Source: Gammaproteobacteria bacterium | GTDB taxonomy: Bacteria > Pseudomonadota > Gammaproteobacteria > PS1 > Pseudothioglobaceae | Length of the DNA stretch: 8,606 nucleotides | Assembly: GCA_028599035.1 (NCBI GenBank) | Contig: JAQRMT010000061.1 | Location: 1 to 8,606 of the forward strand | Direction of reading: 5' to 3' | Part shown: piece after piece, positions 6,860 to 8,606 of the stretch | Layout of the letters: every line of letters starts with the position of its first letter | How positions within the stretch are numbered: position 1 is the first letter of the stretch | Notes under the pieces: model-generated | The model's database searches: none | Told to the model about the DNA's origin: nothing | What the model saw: only the letters and a program-made list of their open reading frames with translations | Program-made: the position numbers and the translations under genes

Positions 6860-6925
6860 AATTTTTTATAGCAGTATGAAGTGCGTAAAATTATACGCAT
6901 CTTATGAAAACAGGTTGCAGAAATA
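6860..6925. promoter_or_regulatory. Divergent promoter region between dsbC and pepA with a palindrome
   Basis: This 66-bp gap must carry the starts of both the dsbC-rsmB and pepA-ppnP transcripts. On the - strand a perfect TATAAT lies at 6895-6890, about 30 bases before the dsbC ATG, a good -10 position although no good -35 is visible. On the + strand TAAAAT (6886-6891) is a weaker -10 candidate. A perfect inverted repeat, TGCGTA (6882-6887) and TACGCA (6894-6899) with a 6-base spacer, covers both -10 candidates and could be an operator or simply a chance palindrome. Neither gene has a strong Shine-Dalgarno sequence. Confidence 0.45.
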
Positions 6926-8251
6926 ATGGAATTTAAAATTAATAAATTTGTCGCAGAAATGCAAACACAAGTTGCTTTTGATGAGGCGCTTAAATTAAAT
7001 AAAGTAGAGTTTAATGGCATTAATAAATTAAAAATTGGACTTGGAGACCAAATTCCTAACGGAAAAATGGCTCAAAAATTAGCAATAACTTTAGCGAAAA
7101 CTGCTAATCAGTTTAATTTAAAAGCGTTGTTTTTGCCCACGCTTGAAGTTGAAAATTTTGTTGAAATTGTTACTCAAACAATGGCAAATAATGATTATCA
7201 AATACAAAAAATTGATCTAGAAACATCCGAAGAGAATGCGCTACAAACAGTGGTTTTTGAGCAAGGTGAGCAGGCTAGTATTGACAAGGCGTTAGCAACT
7301 GTAAGCGGTATGGCACTCGCCCGTAGGTTGGGCGATTTGCCGTCGAATGTTTGTACGCCGACTTATTTGGCGCAGACGGCGAAAAATATGGCACAAGAAT
7401 TTAACCTTGTGTGCGAAGTGTTAGAAGAATCTGATATGTCAAAATTAGGCATGGGTTCTTTGTTATCGGTTTCTAAAGGTTCGATTGAGCCACCAAAGCT
7501 CATCAGTTTAAGTTATCAAGGCAATGGCAACGCTCAACCCATTGTTTTGGTGGGTAAAGGGGTTACTTTTGACAGTGGTGGTATTTCACTCAAACCTGGA
7601 GCGAGTATGGATGAAATGAAATACGATATGTGTGGTGCAGCGTCTGTGCTCGGTACAATGCGTGCGGTGGTTGAGATGAAACTTAAAGTTAATTTAACCA
7701 TTGTGGTGCCAGCGGTTGAGAATATGCCAGCACACAATGCATCAAAACCAGGGGATGTGGTGAAATCCATGTCAGGGCAAACCATTGAAATTCTCAATAC
7801 CGATGCTGAAGGGCGTTTAATTTTATGTGATGCACTCACTTATGTTGCTAAATTTAATCCAGCAGTGGTGATTGATGTTGCAACTTTAACAGGAGCAGTG
7901 ATTATGGCATTAGGCAAGCATCACTCAGGTGTGATGGCGAATGACCAGAGCTTGGCTGATGATTTGATTGAGGCAGGTGAGAGTGCGATGGATACAGCGT
8001 GGCAGTTGCCACTTGATGATGAGTACGATGAATTACTTAAATCAAATTTTGCCGATATGGGTAATATTGGTGTGTGTGGGGGAGGTAAAGCAGGTAGTGT
8101 AATCGCCGCTTGTTTTTTGTCTAGATTTACCAAAGATTATCGTTGGGCACACCTAGACATTGCAGGTACTGCGTGGATAAGTGGCACTAAAAAAGGCGCT
8201 ACCGGGCGACCGGTGCCATTATTAACCCAATACATTTTGGATTCAGTTTAG
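6926..8251 (+). CDS. pepA: M17 leucyl aminopeptidase (cytosol aminopeptidase)
   Basis: This family removes N-terminal residues, preferably leucine, from peptides using two metal ions; the enzyme is a cytoplasmic hexamer. The catalytic domain (about 130-441) carries all expected residues: K211, D216 in FDSGG, K223, D234 in KYDM, then D293, E295 and R297 in NTDAEGRL. Their spacing equals that of E. coli PepA K270, D275, K282, D293, D352, E354 and R356. At 441 residues it is about 60 shorter than E. coli PepA (503), and the whole deficit is before the catalytic domain. An in-frame TGA at 6905-6907 rules out an upstream start, so the short N-terminal domain is real. In E. coli that domain takes part in PepA's DNA-binding roles (Xer recombination, carAB control); whether this shorter form keeps them is unknown. 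It is the first gene of a pair with ppnP, whose Shine-Dalgarno sequence overlaps the pepA stop. Confidence 0.95.
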   Translation: MEFKINKFVAEMQTQVAFDEALKLNKVEFNGINKLKIGLGDQIPNGKMAQKLAITLAKTANQFNLKALFLPTLEVENFVEIVTQTMANNDYQIQKIDLETSEENALQTVVFEQGEQASIDKALATVSGMALARRLGDLPSNVCTPTYLAQTAKNMAQEFNLVCEVLEESDMSKLGMGSLLSVSKGSIEPPKLISLSYQGNGNAQPIVLVGKGVTFDSGGISLKPGASMDEMKYDMCGAASVLGTMRAVVEMKLKVNLTIVVPAVENMPAHNASKPGDVVKSMSGQTIEILNTDAEGRLILCDALTYVAKFNPAVVIDVATLTGAVIMALGKHHSGVMANDQSLADDLIEAGESAMDTAWQLPLDDEYDELLKSNFADMGNIGVCGGGKAGSVIAACFLSRFTKDYRWAHLDIAGTAWISGTKKGATGRPVPLLTQYILDSV

Positions 8252-8254
8252 GAG
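8250..8254 (+). promoter_or_regulatory. ppnP ribosome binding site overlapping the pepA stop
   Basis: AGGAG begins inside the pepA TAG stop (8249-8251). It is six bases from ATG 8261 but only three from GTG 8258, so ATG 8261 is the better ppnP start. The arrangement suggests translational coupling of the pair. Confidence 0.75.
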
Positions 8255-8260
8255 ATTGTG

Positions 8261-8572
8261 ATGTCAAATTTTGAAAATGTAACTATCATCAAGGAAGCTA
8301 ATATTTATTTTGAGGGCAAGGTGAGTAGTCGCACTGTCGAGTTTTCTGATGGCAGTAAAAAGACTTTGGGTGTTATGATGGTAGGTGATTATGAGTTTGA
8401 TACTAACGAGAATGAATTGGTAGAAATTCAAACAGGCAGAGTAGATGTGCTACTGCCAAATGAGCATGAATGGCAAACCTTTATAAAAGGCACATCGTTT
8501 GAAGTGCCAAAAAACTCAAGCTTTAAATTACAAGTCAAAGAAGTGATTGATTATTGTTGCTCTTATTATTAG
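8261..8572 (+). CDS. ppnP: Pyrimidine/purine nucleoside phosphorylase PpnP (DUF1255/YaiE family)
   Basis: PpnP is a small cupin-fold enzyme that cleaves many purine and pyrimidine nucleosides with phosphate to the free base and ribose 1-phosphate, in nucleoside salvage. The 103-residue product is slightly longer than E. coli YaiE/PpnP (94), the extra residues being at the N-terminus. Family landmarks align in order: YFEGKVSSRTVEF (16-28), GVMMVGDYEFDT (37-48), the GRVDVLLPNEHEWQTF stretch (59-74) and FEVPKNSSFKLQV (80-92), ending in a Tyr-Cys-rich tail DYCCSYY comparable to SYLCRYL in E. coli. The start is set by the AGGAG site at 8250-8254. It sits nine bases after the pepA stop and is probably cotranscribed with it. 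The functional link between peptide turnover and nucleoside salvage is not obvious beyond general recycling. Confidence 0.93.
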   Translation: MSNFENVTIIKEANIYFEGKVSSRTVEFSDGSKKTLGVMMVGDYEFDTNENELVEIQTGRVDVLLPNEHEWQTFIKGTSFEVPKNSSFKLQVKEVIDYCCSYY

Positions 8573-8601
8573 AGGCCTTCCTATTTACGAAAAGGTCTCT
8601 A
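8570..8601 (+). terminator. Hairpin overlapping the ppnP stop, possible terminator
   Basis: TAGAGGCCTT (8570-8579) pairs with AAGGTCTCTA (8592-8601), ten pairs with one G-T, around a 12-base loop. The ppnP TAG is the first three bases of the stem. The visible downstream bases are TTAAG, not a T-run, so intrinsic termination is unproven. It could instead protect the transcript 3' end or, being near-palindromic, act on both strands. Confidence 0.45.
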
Positions 8602-8606
8602 TTAAG

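Noticed and set aside
8258..8572. GTG at 8258 as the ppnP start
   Set aside because: It would lie only three bases after the AGGAG site; the ATG immediately following at 8261 has proper six-base spacing.
1..8606. CRISPR array, tRNA, rRNA, insertion sequence, toxin-antitoxin pair or defence system
   Set aside because: No regularly spaced direct repeats, cloverleaf, rRNA-like stretch, transposase or paired small toxin/antitoxin frames were seen; the genes from hflX to ppnP are housekeeping.

Overview
The window looks like ordinary chromosome of an AT-rich gammaproteobacterium. HflX, Lon, RsmB, DsbC, a leucyl aminopeptidase and PpnP all align well, from memory, with their Escherichia coli counterparts. 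The low G+C, small intergenic gaps and short versions of several proteins would suit a SUP05/Thioglobus-type sulfur oxidiser or a related symbiont. That placement is inference; there is no rRNA or other marker gene to fix it.

Layout. (1) Positions 1-487 hold the 3' end of a C-rich gene that enters from the left edge. It appears to change reading frame near position 115, and a short structured spacer follows it. (2) Positions 488-1249 encode an exported protein with an unrecognised four-cysteine N-terminal part and a C-terminal class I cytochrome c domain. Its last ~39 residues are read through a REP-like palindrome and the A/T-rich spacer beyond it. (3) Positions 1278-4903 form an hflX-lon pair on the + strand whose ends overlap. 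(4) Positions 4912-6859 form a dsbC-rsmB pair on the - strand, convergent with lon (8 bp between stops), also with overlapping ends. (5) A 66-bp divergent promoter region at 6860-6925 separates dsbC from the + strand pair pepA-ppnP (6926-8572). A hairpin overlapping the ppnP stop closes the window.

Functions. HflX (stalled ribosome splitting), RsmB (16S rRNA m5C methylation), Lon (ATP-dependent proteolysis) and the M17 aminopeptidase (peptide turnover) cover translation and protein quality control. DsbC corrects periplasmic disulfides and could in principle act on cysteine-rich exported proteins such as the cytochrome. PpnP salvages nucleosides. No stretch over 300 bp lacks a gene; the longest gaps are 107 bp (381-487) and 66 bp (6860-6925).

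I found no convincing new multi-gene system. The points most worth a second look are the frame change in the left-edge gene, the REP-like element that supplies the end of the cytochrome gene, and the unrecognised N-terminal half of that cytochrome.
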